15,332 nt of DNA from JADHUC01 sp964617665. GTDB taxonomy: Bacteria > Planctomycetota > Planctomycetia > Pirellulales > Pirellulaceae. Location of the stretch: the NCBI GenBank assembly GCA_964617665.1, contig CAZUAH010000319.1, forward strand, positions 1 through 15,332. Direction: 5' to 3'. The translations under genes and the position numbers were made by a program. Positions 7,277 to 15,243 of the stretch are shown here, piece after piece. The notes under the pieces are model-generated. The model was not told where the DNA came from. It saw only the letters and a list, made by a program, of their open reading frames with translations, and searched no databases. How positions within the stretch are numbered: position 1 is the first letter of the stretch; the number at the start of each line of letters is the position of its first letter.

Positions 7277-10200
7277 CTACTTGCTTGTCACGAACCCCGC
7301 GTTTGCCCAATTGACGACCGTGGCCGTTGTTTCCCAATGCTCTTTACCGCCGGATTGATCGAAGGTGGCGTACAGCGATATCTGCTTCGCGCCGTTTGGC
7401 ACTCGGATATCGATGTACCACGCTGGCTCGCCGGGATTGAGTCGCGGCGACTGGTGGATCAGCTTGCCGTCGACCAGGATGGTGACGACCGCCGGGCGGG
7501 ACAGAACGATGCTGTCGTACGTGGGCTGGCCGCCGGCGAGTTGCCCACCGGCGACGCCTGTTCCGACGTGGGCGACGAAACGATGATAGCTCGGTTCCAA
7601 GTCGTAAACAAACTCCGAAAACGTCAGGGCACTGAGGCCTTTCTGGAACGTCTCGCCCGCAAGTGTCAACGGCTGACCGTCGAACTGCTTGTCGATGCCG
7701 ACGCCGTTGTCGGCAAAGAATTTCCGATTCTTGTGAAACTTGCCGCCGATGACGGTGACAGCTGTTAGATCGCTGAGATGAACGTCCGGCATTGGCGGAA
7801 TCGACGGTGTCTTGACGAAGCGACGTGCGTCGAGCGTTGTGATCTTTGAACCGTCCGAGAACGTTGCGGCTCTTATGATGCTCGTTTGGGCTATTAAAAG
7901 CGGGCTCGTATACAGCGAGGACTGGGCTGTCGGCTCGCTGCCGTCAGTCGTATAGCGGATCTCGTGCCGGCTGTTGAACGATTTGATGGTGACAGCGACC
8001 GAGTCGGTGAATATGGCGCCGTCCGGATGAATCGCCGGCGGGCGCTCGCCGTAGTGGGTCAGGGCAATCGAGGCCCGATTCAAGTAGCTGCAATTGCACA
8101 AGCTGGTATCGTCGGGCATCAGCACGAGCCCACCCACAGGCAATGTGGCGACCCAGCATCCTGGACGAATGCCACCATAATGCTCCAACTTGCCCTGGTA
8201 GCTCTCCAGATCGGCGTAGGCCAGCGTCCCGGACCGATTGAACAGCGCGGAGGAACAACCGGTCGCAGGACCACAACCAAAGGTCTTGCCTTTGATCTCC
8301 CAGAGTTCCTCCCGGCCCGTCACAGGATGGACCGCCTTCTGTGGCTGCCCGGTAAGAAGATCGTACTTGTAAGGGTAAGCGTAAAGCTCTCTGTCGATCA
8401 GCATGGGCGGATTGTAGTATCGGATTCTCTGCCCCCAGAGTTTCCCTCCGTCGGAGGTTCCGAATGCCGAGAGCCGGCCGCCCACTTCCGACGTGACCTT
8501 CCATGCGTACTCCTGGTAGCCCATCACAAGAACATTGTGCTCTTCGGACAGGGCCAGGCAAGTGCCGTAGATGTCGCTGTTATTGCGCCATTTGACGCGG
8601 CCGGTTTGGACTTCCATGGCGAGCAGCGTGCCGGGAGGATGTCTTGGTAGGCCGGCCGTCTCGCCTCGACGTTGTGCAGTCCGGACTTCCCATCTCATGA
8701 GCCTGTCGACCTCGGCCGCCGGACGATCGATGAGGTATACCGTCCCTCCGCCAATGGCGATTGCGTTGTTGCGGATCGACTTGTTGGCCCGATAGGACCA
8801 CTTGAGTTCGCCCGTCTCTGCATCCATGGCGAACAGCATCAGACAATCAGGAAGCAAGTGTTCCGTTGGGATGGTGAAGCCCGCATTCCCAGCCCCGTGG
8901 TTGGCCGTGATGACGTGCTGCTGGTTCGCTACACCGCCGAAAAGGATGCCGTCGACGCACGCGATGTAGGTCCAGTCCCGGATATCTCCGTCCGGCAGCT
9001 CTGGGGCCTCGAAACGCCCGGTCTCCTCGCCGGTAGCGACGTCGATCAAGTGGCAACGGCTCTGGTGCCGCACGTAGACGACCCCATCGGCTACGCAGTA
9101 GATTCCGCCGGTGACCGAGGCCCCCGTGCCCGTGTTGACATCGTAATGCTCGGCGAGACCGGGGATCTCCGCTTCCCACATCGTGCGTCCGTTGTAGGCG
9201 TCCGTGGCGCGGATTGCGTCGTTGCCCGCCTGTAACAGAATGCCGTCGTACCAGAGTGGTCCGGGGCCATGTCCATGTCGATCTGCGGTGAGAAGTGTGG
9301 GATCCTTGTACCACACAACACCGAACGGCGGCTGGACCAGGCGGTCGCTCGAGCTGAGCGTTCTGGCGGCGGATCCAAAGTGATGCGTCCACTGGCCCGC
9401 GCCTTCCAGGGGCCCACGAACGCTCGTTCGCATCGAGCTGGGCGTGCCGACGCAGATTGTTCCGCCGTAGGGTCGTTGGCAGCGTCGCGCTTCCTCTTCG
9501 GGAAAACCGGTTACGTCTTTCATTGCGGAGCGCCCCGATATGACCAGATTAGCGAAGTACTGCGGCAACCGGGTGTCCGCCGGGTCGGCGTGAACGACCG
9601 TGACCCGCGAGCCGTACAGTCCGGCAGCGTCAAGATTCGCTCGGGCGGCAGACACGGCGTCGGCGTCGGTGTCCACGGCGATGATTCGCATGTCAGTCCT
9701 TGTCGCCAGTTCATACGCTAACGCCCCGGACCCACAACCAAGATCCAGACAGTACCCTTCCGTTATCCTGGCTTTCTTGATGATCTCTTTCGCCGCTTCG
9801 GCACAGACTTTGTTGTTGCCATAGGGAGAAGATGCCAACGAAGGTGTAACCGTTCGCGGCGTGATAGGCTGCCCGCCTCGGAAACAATAGATCGATCCCG
9901 TATCGGTGCTGACGAAAAGCGCCCCGTCCGCCACCGCCAAGCCGAGGGGCGGACCGTCGACCGGATGCGAAGAAAGTACCTTCCTTGTCGCCGCATCCAA
10001 AATTGAAACGCGCTGCGGCGACCCGACGACGATTTTCTCGGCAGCGGCGATCAGCGAGATAATCTCGTCGTCGAGCTTTGCGGACCAATGATTGTCGACG
10101 CAGGGCAGCCGGAGCACTTCCGCCAGATTGAATTCCCGAACGCTTCCCTCTTTCCATGAGATCTCTCCGCCGAACAACTCGGTCTGGGAACTGTGAAGAA

Positions 10201-11230
10201 TCACGTCCGGTGTTACGACGAACTGCTCGACAGCCGTTCGCACTCGATGCCCGTGGGATGTCCGCCCCCAATGGCGCCATGGCATGACGCGACTGTAGCC
10301 CTTGCCGGTTTCCAGGTCGAAGACGTACCCCGTGTTGAAGAAGACGGATTCTGTCGCCACGACTTCGGCGTCGCCCAGCTTGCCGGGACTCTTGCTGCCG
10401 TATCGTTGGAGATGAAAATGTCGCAGCTCTCCGGTCGCGCGATCGAAGCACGCCGGCACAGCGCGACCCGTCGCGACCAGAAGGCTCTCGTCGGTGGCAA
10501 CCATGTATCCTTGCGCCGCCACACCGCTGCGGGAGAAACAGACCTGATGGGGCTGGCCCATCTCCAAGGCTCCCGAACTGTCGTTGACCCAAAGCGACTT
10601 GCCGCTCTTGGCATCTACGGCATAGACGTACACTCCTTCGGTGGGCCAGATGCCGCAGGCAAAGTAGACCACGCCGTCCTTGAGCGCCGGTCCACCACGG
10701 GCCGGCCAACGCGACACGATGCGGCCGTTACCGATCACGCGGTCGTCAGTTGGCCCGCCGCGAAGTCTCCAGAGCAACTTGCCGTCCCGCGCCGCAATAC
10801 AGTAGAGGTAGCCGTTGTCACTGACGGCGAACAGCCGGTCCTTGTATACCACCGGCGCGAAACGTACCGGACCTTCGGTGTAGAACGTCCACAATTCGTC
10901 GCCGGTGTCGGCGTCCAGGGCATATACCTTCCCGTCGACCGAACCGCCGAAATAGCATCTCCCTTCGGCAATCACGACGTGATAGGCGTGGTCAAACCTC
11001 ATCCGGCTCAAGTCACGCCCATCGCGTCCGACCCAGGCCGGTTGTGGGCGATGGCGTGCCACGCGATGCCAAGCCAGGTGCATCGTCGCTGGGAGCGGTT
11101 CTGCGGTGTAACCGCTTCGCAACGCGTCGCCACGATACTGGGGCCAGTCGGCTTTCACCCAACGGGCAACCGTCCCAACTAGAAGTAGGGGTAGCAGAAT
11201 GGGAAGAATCAACTTGCCCGGGATTCGCAC
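7277..11230 (-). CDS. Giant exported PQQ-like beta-propeller with embedded methyltransferase-type domain, Fn3-like and NPCBM domains
   Basis: This 1317-residue protein starts at GTG with AGAAGGA 9 bases upstream. A Sec signal (IPGKLILPILLPLLLVGTVA, cut near KA-DW) is followed by DWPQYRGDALRSGYT, the usual opening of PQQ-like propellers, and repeats such as GKVYALDADTGDELW and YVYAVDAKSGKSLW (to about 455). Residues about 470-620 form a class I SAM-methyltransferase-like Rossmann domain: YCLDLGCGSGALAYELA (motif I, 493-509), IIAVDTDADAV (acidic D520) and VTVVHADPAD. Propeller repeats resume at about 650-1050 (TDAYNGRTMWEAEI, FAMDAETGELKWSY, GTLLAMEVQTGRVKW). An Fn3/chitobiase-type segment (about 1066-1140, IRYTTDGSEPTAQSSLYTSP) and an NPCBM-like carbohydrate-binding domain (about 1145-1310, FDGQPLTLAGETFQKGLSA) end the protein. 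It is one continuous frame. Role unknown; it probably binds glycan outside the cytoplasm. Confidence 0.88.
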   Translation of the reverse strand: MRIPGKLILPILLPLLLVGTVARWVKADWPQYRGDALRSGYTAEPLPATMHLAWHRVARHRPQPAWVGRDGRDLSRMRFDHAYHVVIAEGRCYFGGSVDGKVYALDADTGDELWTFYTEGPVRFAPVVYKDRLFAVSDNGYLYCIAARDGKLLWRLRGGPTDDRVIGNGRIVSRWPARGGPALKDGVVYFACGIWPTEGVYVYAVDAKSGKSLWVNDSSGALEMGQPHQVCFSRSGVAAQGYMVATDESLLVATGRAVPACFDRATGELRHFHLQRYGSKSPGKLGDAEVVATESVFFNTGYVFDLETGKGYSRVMPWRHWGRTSHGHRVRTAVEQFVVTPDVILHSSQTELFGGEISWKEGSVREFNLAEVLRLPCVDNHWSAKLDDEIISLIAAAEKIVVGSPQRVSILDAATRKVLSSHPVDGPPLGLAVADGALFVSTDTGSIYCFRGGQPITPRTVTPSLASSPYGNNKVCAEAAKEIIKKARITEGYCLDLGCGSGALAYELATRTDMRIIAVDTDADAVSAARANLDAAGLYGSRVTVVHADPADTRLPQYFANLVISGRSAMKDVTGFPEEEARRCQRPYGGTICVGTPSSMRTSVRGPLEGAGQWTHHFGSAARTLSSSDRLVQPPFGVVWYKDPTLLTADRHGHGPGPLWYDGILLQAGNDAIRATDAYNGRTMWEAEIPGLAEHYDVNTGTGASVTGGIYCVADGVVYVRHQSRCHLIDVATGEETGRFEAPELPDGDIRDWTYIACVDGILFGGVANQQHVITANHGAGNAGFTIPTEHLLPDCLMLFAMDAETGELKWSYRANKSIRNNAIAIGGGTVYLIDRPAAEVDRLMRWEVRTAQRRGETAGLPRHPPGTLLAMEVQTGRVKWRNNSDIYGTCLALSEEHNVLVMGYQEYAWKVTSEVGGRLSAFGTSDGGKLWGQRIRYYNPPMLIDRELYAYPYKYDLLTGQPQKAVHPVTGREELWEIKGKTFGCGPATGCSSALFNRSGTLAYADLESYQGKLEHYGGIRPGCWVATLPVGGLVLMPDDTSLCNCSYLNRASIALTHYGERPPAIHPDGAIFTDSVAVTIKSFNSRHEIRYTTDGSEPTAQSSLYTSPLLIAQTSIIRAATFSDGSKITTLDARRFVKTPSIPPMPDVHLSDLTAVTVIGGKFHKNRKFFADNGVGIDKQFDGQPLTLAGETFQKGLSALTFSEFVYDLEPSYHRFVAHVGTGVAGGQLAGGQPTYDSIVLSRPAVVTILVDGKLIHQSPRLNPGEPAWYIDIRVPNGAKQISLYATFDQSGGKEHWETTATVVNWANAGFVTSK

Positions 11231-11275
11231 GATGGATGTTCCTTCTATGACTCGGCGTTGACTTCAGCAAAGGTA

Positions 11276-12643
11276 TCAAGCGTATTCTCGGTTGATGATG
11301 ATGCCAGGCATGGGAACCGGATACTTACCGTCGGTGTTAGCCTGCAGCGGGGCGGGAGAATCCATCGTCAACTTGCCGACGTCCGGTGCGAACTCATGCT
11401 TGCAATTGAGCATTTGATCGTAGGTGATGACCTGGCCCGTGTGGCAGGCCATTCGACCCATAGACGTCACCAGACTGGCCTCGGCTCCGCGTTTGACTTC
11501 GTTGTACGGCTTGTCTTCTCGAATGGCGTCGATCAAGTGATTCCATTCGCGTTGATAGGCGATCGGCGCGGCCCCCGGATATGCCCAAACGGGATCGATG
11601 TCCTTTACGTTGTGCCCGTCGTAGAGGCCGCAGTCGGTCGCGGTGTGACCTCTGGAGGAGATGATCCCCGCGCCTTGGGTCCCATGGACGTAGCTGGAGA
11701 ACTGCTTGTGGCAGCCGGTGATCGTGCGGCTGAACAGAAACAGTTTGGTGCCGTCGCCAAAGGTGTATTCGACGGAGTAGTTGTCGAAGTTCTGGTCTAT
11801 CGCCTCGCCGCGGTAGTGGCGTCCGCCGGAGCCTTGCGCCTCGACCGGCCAAGTGTCCTTCATCCAGCAGCATTCGTCAATGTTGTGGATCAGGAAGTCG
11901 CTGTAGGCGCCGCCGCTGGCCCAGAGGAATCCGTGGAACCACTGAATCTGGTGCAACAACTCGCTGGTGCCAACCGGCGCCGCACCTGGAGAAGCGAAGT
12001 CCTTTCCGGGAATCATTCGGTAGGCTCGCATCATCGTGATCTGGCCGATCTGGCCCGCCTTGATCCGATCGTGTAGTTCCTGGCGAGCCTCACAATGGCG
12101 GCACATCAGTCCCACGCCCACCTTGAGGTTCCGCCTGACCGACTCTTCGCCCAGGGCGAGCATCTTGCGAGTGGTCGGACCGTCCACGGTAACCGGCTTC
12201 TCCATGAACACGTGAAGGCCCTTTTCGATCGCGTAGGCGAAGTGGACCCAGCGAAATGCCGGGGGAGTGGCCAGGATCACCACGTCGCCCGGACGCAGGC
12301 AGTCCATCGCATTCTTGTACGCATCAAAGCCGATGAACTTGCGATCCTCCGGGACATCGATCGTGTCGGGGAATAGGCCGGACAGAGCCTTGTGGCTCAC
12401 TGCGAGACGTTGCTCAAACACGTCGGCCATGGCAACGAGGCGGATCGGGCCGTTCTTGACGGTCAATGCGTCCCGTGCGGCACCGGCGCCTCGGCGACCG
12501 CAGCCGACCAGGGCGACCCGGATTGTGTTGTCCTCCGCGGCGTGAACATGCCCAACGGCCGTGCCTATCAGGGCCGAAGCTGCGGCGGTTCGGGCAGTGT
12601 TTTTCATGAATCGTCGTCGGGACACAGACTCACGTTTATCCAT
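11276..12643 (-). CDS. Tat-exported Gfo/Idh/MocA-family oxidoreductase
   Basis: This 455-residue NAD(P)-dependent sugar dehydrogenase-type protein opens with a twin-arginine signal (SRRRFMKNT, hydrophobic to about 35, cut after HVHA). A Rossmann domain follows (IRVALVGCGRRGAGAARDAL, nucleotide-binding G47-C-G-R-R-G52) with FMEKP (146-150), the family's cofactor/substrate Lys motif. The C-terminal domain contains GGAYSDFLIHNIDECCWM (244-261), whose D249, H253 and D256 are likely substrate or catalytic residues. Length and motifs fit the planctomycete Tat-exported subgroup. Export suggests a tightly held cofactor carried across in the folded state, as known for Zymomonas glucose-fructose oxidoreductase. 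It probably oxidises a sugar hydroxyl to a keto group. AAGGAG lies 9 bases before the ATG. It follows the FecR-LamG gene by 33 bases and precedes the propeller gene by 45, so it is probably in one operon. Confidence 0.92.
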   Translation of the reverse strand: MDKRESVSRRRFMKNTARTAAASALIGTAVGHVHAAEDNTIRVALVGCGRRGAGAARDALTVKNGPIRLVAMADVFEQRLAVSHKALSGLFPDTIDVPEDRKFIGFDAYKNAMDCLRPGDVVILATPPAFRWVHFAYAIEKGLHVFMEKPVTVDGPTTRKMLALGEESVRRNLKVGVGLMCRHCEARQELHDRIKAGQIGQITMMRAYRMIPGKDFASPGAAPVGTSELLHQIQWFHGFLWASGGAYSDFLIHNIDECCWMKDTWPVEAQGSGGRHYRGEAIDQNFDNYSVEYTFGDGTKLFLFSRTITGCHKQFSSYVHGTQGAGIISSRGHTATDCGLYDGHNVKDIDPVWAYPGAAPIAYQREWNHLIDAIREDKPYNEVKRGAEASLVTSMGRMACHTGQVITYDQMLNCKHEFAPDVGKLTMDSPAPLQANTDGKYPVPMPGIIINREYA

Positions 12644-12676
12644 AGGACTCTCCTTGGTGGGCGGGAATTCTCGAAT

Positions 12677-14464
12677 CTACTCGGGCGTGCCGTTGCGGTA
12701 GGCGTCTCGTATCTCAGGACCGGTCAACGCCCGGCCCATGACCAGAAACTCGTCGACTCTGCCGTTGAGGCTGCGGATCCACGTTTCCGGGCGATTGGGA
12801 TCCATCAACTGCTGCGGGTTCCAGTTGCCGATCTGGGCCGAGCCAATCCGCAGCGGGGGATGAGCGACGGTTTCTTCTGTGCTGATCGGCATGCCGTCGA
12901 GATAGTGCGTTACCGTCTGGGTATCTCGATCGAAGACGGTGGCCAGGTGAGCCCAACGACCCAAATCTGCGGCAGTGAACAAGGAAGGCGACCGATACCA
13001 CGAGCGGCGAGGTGCACCCTTCATGTTGGAGTTCGCCTTGACGAGACGCACGCTCAACTCAAGTTGGCCGGTCTCGGTCAACTGCCAATGCACCTCCCCC
13101 TTGTCGAACCCGTCCGTCAGCAACAGCGAATTGAACCGATGTTCCAATGCCTCGATCCGCACCCAGGCCGTGAGTGAAAGTGACTTGAACTCACCCGGCA
13201 ACTTGACTCGAACCCGGTCGCCGGTCCGCTTGAACTCAAGGGCTTTCTTGTCCGGCCAACGGCCTTGGGCCCATTGGCAGCCGACGATGGCACCATCGCA
13301 TGACCCCGCGGGCTTTGGTCCTCGGTCGACCAGGGTCCGCAACCAGGGAGCTTCCGACTCGAAGGCGTAGTACGCTACCGTGTCCGGATCCTCGTACCAG
13401 CGGCGGCTCGATTCCAGCCACCGTTGGTATCGCCGGCTGGACTGCCTATCGGCCAGCCGAGCGAGCTCATCCGAGTTGACGAAACTATCCGGCTTAACGT
13501 CGATTGACGTTGGTTCCAAGTTCGGACCGATCCGGACCCCATGGCCTGCGTCGAGTGTTGTCGGAAGGGTGTTTTCAGGCGAGTCGGTCGCTTCCTCGGT
13601 GCGTCGGAGTTCGATCTGGCCCTCAATCACGTGAATCTCCGCCTGGCCGTCGTCGCCGACCTGCAAACCAAACTCAGTTCCCAGGTCGACCACGTCAGCA
13701 CTCTGTGTGCCGATCGTGAACCCGTGGGCCTGCAAAGGGACTCGCGCACGGAGCTTGCCGCTATGGAAGACTCCGCGCATCTCGGACACCAGCTCCAAGC
13801 TGGCCGGACCTTCCAAAATGACCGTGGCACCACTATAGAACTCGATTTGCGCCAGACCGCTCTTGAGCGTCACAACGCCAGGTGTCAACGGGCTGCCTGT
13901 CCGACGCGGCGAACCCGAATCCTCCCATTCCGCATCCGCGACTCGCGTCAGCACGGCTACGGCACTTAGGGCAGCCAGTTCACGTTCATCCGGCGCTGCA
14001 ATCGGCTTTTCGCGATCCTCCGTGCCGGCCACACCGCCTTCGATGCCCCTTCGTTCCAGTCGAGCATTGATAATCACGAATAGACCAACGGCTGCAATCG
14101 CGACTGTTGCGGTAATTACCGCGGCGCTTACGTACCATCTCCATCGACCGCCCCGGGACTGCCGCCGGAAGACCTGCTTTTCCTTGTCTTGGCTAGGGAA
14201 TGAATCACCGGACTCTCTCACCGCACAATCCAACTCTTCGGATGAACATGCGGCCAAATCGGCCGCCGACATCGACGGCAGTGGCACATGCTCCCACGAG
14301 AGCGCGGCGTGCATGTTCAAGTACTCCGTGTAGTAGGCAAGCGCATCAGCATCCGACTTGAGCAACAAGGCCAAACGGTCATGCTCGTCCGGCGTGATGT
14401 CGCCTTCGATAAGATCGTCGATCAGCCGGCGTAATTCAGGCTCGGAATACGGCTGTTCCTTCAT
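12677..14464 (-). CDS. FecR-domain membrane protein with extracytoplasmic LamG domain (putative anti-sigma regulator)
   Basis: This 595-residue protein is single-pass. The N-terminal cytoplasmic part (1-108) begins with ELRRLIDDLIEGDITPDEHDRLALLL, the helical anti-sigma-like segment of planctomycete FecR proteins, and has no zinc-type HxxxCxxC motif. A membrane segment is at about 110-133 (WYVSAAVITATVAIAAVGLF). A FecR domain spans about 168-312 (LKSGLAQIEFYSGATVILEG, GKLRARVP, FTIGTQSADVVDLGTEFGL, VIEGQIELR). A concanavalin-like LamG_3 domain covers about 362-590 (LSLTAWVRIEALEHRFNSLL, LGRWAHLATVFDRDTQTVTH, YLDG, LNGRVDEFLVMGRALTGPEI). It overlaps the sigma gene by ATGA, so the two are translationally coupled. 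It lacks the TonB-dependent transporter partner of classic Fec systems; the LamG fold may sense the ligand directly, which is inference. Confidence 0.9.
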   Translation of the reverse strand: MKEQPYSEPELRRLIDDLIEGDITPDEHDRLALLLKSDADALAYYTEYLNMHAALSWEHVPLPSMSAADLAACSSEELDCAVRESGDSFPSQDKEKQVFRRQSRGGRWRWYVSAAVITATVAIAAVGLFVIINARLERRGIEGGVAGTEDREKPIAAPDERELAALSAVAVLTRVADAEWEDSGSPRRTGSPLTPGVVTLKSGLAQIEFYSGATVILEGPASLELVSEMRGVFHSGKLRARVPLQAHGFTIGTQSADVVDLGTEFGLQVGDDGQAEIHVIEGQIELRRTEEATDSPENTLPTTLDAGHGVRIGPNLEPTSIDVKPDSFVNSDELARLADRQSSRRYQRWLESSRRWYEDPDTVAYYAFESEAPWLRTLVDRGPKPAGSCDGAIVGCQWAQGRWPDKKALEFKRTGDRVRVKLPGEFKSLSLTAWVRIEALEHRFNSLLLTDGFDKGEVHWQLTETGQLELSVRLVKANSNMKGAPRRSWYRSPSLFTAADLGRWAHLATVFDRDTQTVTHYLDGMPISTEETVAHPPLRIGSAQIGNWNPQQLMDPNRPETWIRSLNGRVDEFLVMGRALTGPEIRDAYRNGTPE

Positions 14465-14988
14465 GGCGTCTCCTCCGTCGCCAACGACCGGTTAACGCAC
14501 TGCATCAACGCACCACGTATGCGGTACAGGGCTTGCTTGATCGCGCCGCGCGTACGACCGACTGCCTCGCAGACCGCCTCCAACGACGCCCCAAATTCAT
14601 AACGGCGCCGGATCAAGTCGCGGTCCTTGTCCGAAAGCTTCCGCAGACACGTCCGCAACGCATCCACGCGATCGTCGAGCAGCGACTGCCGTTCGGTGAC
14701 CGCCGCGGCGATTTTTCCAACCAACTCGTCGTCGAAATGCAAGCGGTCCCGCTTGACTCGCTTCAGGTACGCCAACGTCTGGAAATAGGCAATCTTCGAC
14801 GCCCATGCGGAGAAGTTGTTGACCGTTTCTATCTCGCGGGACTTCTCCCAGATGACGACATTCGTCTCCTGCAGAATCTCCTCGGCCGCCTGCGGATTGG
14901 GGATCAGAGTGAGGATGTACGCGTACAGCCGCCGCTGCGACGCGGTAATCTGACGAATGATCTCGACTTGGTTTGGCTCTTCAACCAT
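14461..14988 (-). CDS. ECF-type sigma-70 family sigma factor (Rhodopirellula/Verrucomicrobium family)
   Basis: This 175-residue sigma factor directs RNA polymerase to a specific promoter set. Sigma region 2 (about 15-82) reads SQRRLYAYILTLIPNPQAAEEILQ, ETNVVIWEKS and FSAWASKIAYFQTLAYLKRVKRDR. Region 4 (about 107-162) reads LRTCLRKLSDKDRDLIRRRY, ASLEAVCEAVGRTRGAIKQA and LYRIRGAL, with the helix-turn-helix intact. Residues and length fit the planctomycete/verrucomicrobial subfamily. The start is ATG 14988 with CGGAG close upstream; an ATG at 15063 would add 25 residues not typical of the family. The stop overlaps the FecR-LamG start (ATGA), the usual layout for a sigma factor and its membrane regulator. 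It heads the right-hand operon and probably activates it in response to the external glycan, possibly including its own promoter. Confidence 0.92.
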   Translation of the reverse strand: MVEEPNQVEIIRQITASQRRLYAYILTLIPNPQAAEEILQETNVVIWEKSREIETVNNFSAWASKIAYFQTLAYLKRVKRDRLHFDDELVGKIAAAVTERQSLLDDRVDALRTCLRKLSDKDRDLIRRRYEFGASLEAVCEAVGRTRGAIKQALYRIRGALMQCVNRSLATEETP

Positions 14989-15079
14989 GACTCCGTCCTG
15001 CGATCGTGCGAAAACGCCCCACCGAATCCGCACCAAGACCCTCCACGACAACACAGTGCCCAAGACGCGTCTTCGGTCA

Positions 15080-15090
15080 CTACATTGTAG
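15080..15090. repeat. Short palindrome CTACA-T-TGTAG
   Basis: A perfect 5-bp inverted repeat around one central base lies about 92 bases upstream of the sigma start. It contains the only TATAAT-like box (TACAAT on the minus strand), so a protein bound here could block or assist a promoter. It is short enough to arise by chance. Confidence 0.3.
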
Positions 15091-15200
15091 TAGCCAGAAT
15101 CACTTCGCGGTCAGGGTCGACGAAGACAAAATCGGAGCAAGAAAAGACACGTCGGACGATTCATACCGAGATTCCCCAAGCAAAACGCCAGCTATTCGCC

Positions 15201-15215
15201 GAGTCGTAGCGACTC
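15201..15215. repeat. Inverted repeat GAGTCG-TAG-CGACTC
   Basis: Perfect 6-bp arms (15201-15206 and 15210-15215) flank a 3-base centre in the region upstream of the sigma gene. A 15-bp site of this form fits a dimeric regulator, or a small hairpin. No run of T or A long enough for an intrinsic terminator follows on either strand. Confidence 0.4.
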
Positions 15216-15222
15216 TTTGCTC

Positions 15223-15243
15223 GCGGATGTCCGACACATCCGC
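15223..15243. repeat. Inverted repeat GCGGATGT, 5-base loop, ACATCCGC
   Basis: Perfect 8-bp arms (15223-15230 and 15236-15243) surround CCGAC. It starts 7 bases after the neighbouring GAGTCG/CGACTC repeat. It could form a stable hairpin or be a dimer site. The minus strand reads on into CAAAGAG and not a U-run, so a terminator is unlikely. Confidence 0.45.

Noticed and set aside
10193..11182. Long plus-strand open frame of about 329 codons opposite the propeller gene
   Set aside because: It lies wholly antisense to clear PQQ-like repeats, has no ribosome site and no recognisable domain; long antisense frames are common at high G+C.
12392..13177. Plus-strand frame of about 260 codons across the oxidoreductase and FecR-LamG genes
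   Set aside because: It spans the boundary between two well-supported minus-strand genes and has no protein-family features.
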